Assembly: GCA_034432795.1 (NCBI GenBank) | Contig: DAOUBF010000002.1 | Span: 1-64,000 of the forward strand | Length of the DNA stretch: 64,000 nt | Source: DAOUBF01 sp034432795 | Lineage (GTDB): Bacteria; Chloroflexota; Anaerolineae; DSLN01 | Direction of reading: 5' to 3' | Notes under the pieces: generated by a model | What the model was told of the DNA's origin: nothing | Seen by the model: the letters and a program-made list of their open reading frames with translations, nothing else | Databases searched by the model: none | Translations under genes and position numbers: made by a program | In this document: positions 63,905 through 64,000 of the stretch, piece by piece | How the letters are laid out: every line of letters begins with the position of its first letter | How positions within the stretch are numbered: the stretch's first letter is position 1

Positions 63905-64000
63905 ATGACTAGGTCAAATACGGGCAACTTGACTTCGCCGGATACAGGCCGAAGACCGGTCCTTCGATCTGCATTTCTTCCTCTGATTGCCGCGCTCTGT
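63905..64000 (+). CDS. Start of a further cluster gene, cut by the window
   Basis: ATG 63905 follows AAGGAGG with seven bases spacing, and 32 codons are open to the end. The product begins with a polar stretch and then LRSAFLPLIAALC, probably the first part of a membrane or signal segment. Function cannot be told. Confidence 0.55.
   Translation, partial: MTRSNTGNLTSPDTGRRPVLRSAFLPLIAALC

Overview
The window is GC-rich bacterial chromosome, most likely from the Chloroflexota (Anaerolineae/Chloroflexia-like). This is inferred from a RibXY-type riboflavin ABC transporter behind an FMN riboswitch, an EgtD-EgtB pair, a CruF-like carotenoid protein, FemX-type transferases, many large gene fusions, abundant extended -10 promoters (TGnTATAAT) and several nearly leaderless starts. 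No rRNA, tRNA, CRISPR array, prophage or intact insertion sequence was seen. The two ends of the window cut genes.

0-12.3 kb: end of a HerA-like ATPase, a histone-deacetylase-family hydrolase with a small membrane protein, recF converging on rsmG, a PadR regulator with a strongly degenerate ABC ATPase and a minimal FtsX-type permease, mutS, and a 1175-residue fusion of two oligopeptide-type permeases with an M28 peptidase-like domain that has lost key residues.

12.3-24 kb: an AT-richer NotI-like restriction-modification pair, then leftward housekeeping genes: a membrane protein, topA, mannose-1-phosphate guanylyltransferase, dprA with its own promoter, and ffh-rpsP-khpA-rimM.

24-34 kb: a nine-gene leftward operon aroH-aroF-tyrA-aroA-aroE-aroC-aroKB-aroQ-scpB. 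It is preceded by a tyrosine-rich leader peptide, a candidate antiterminator and a strong terminator, which together form a classical attenuator. Divergently, trpS lies behind a T-box with a UGG specifier. A MITE-like element lies between the two promoters.

34-46.4 kb: geranylgeranyl-reductase-family oxidoreductase, two tandem FemX-like transferases, cytidine deaminase, CruF-like and DUF3267 membrane proteins, egtD-egtB, and the FMN riboswitch with a riboflavin ABC transporter.

46.4-58.7 kb: alpha/beta hydrolase-acyl-CoA ligase fusion, kelch protein, PfkB kinase, DUF151 nuclease, and a replication set of dnaB, a DnaD-like gene and a helicase loader containing two complete AAA+ domains, followed by a membrane protein and comEC. 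With dprA, comEC suggests competence for DNA uptake.

58.7-64 kb: an AT-richer accessory cluster. Its centre is a cysteine-rich protein resembling the small subunit of methylamine dehydrogenase, keeping both tryptophans that become the TTQ cofactor and the nearby Asp, Tyr and Thr. Around it are a thioredoxin-like chimera, a Cys-rich M23-like protein, a propeller-like lipoprotein and membrane proteins. No recognisable mau genes accompany it, so this is the best candidate for an undescribed system in the window.
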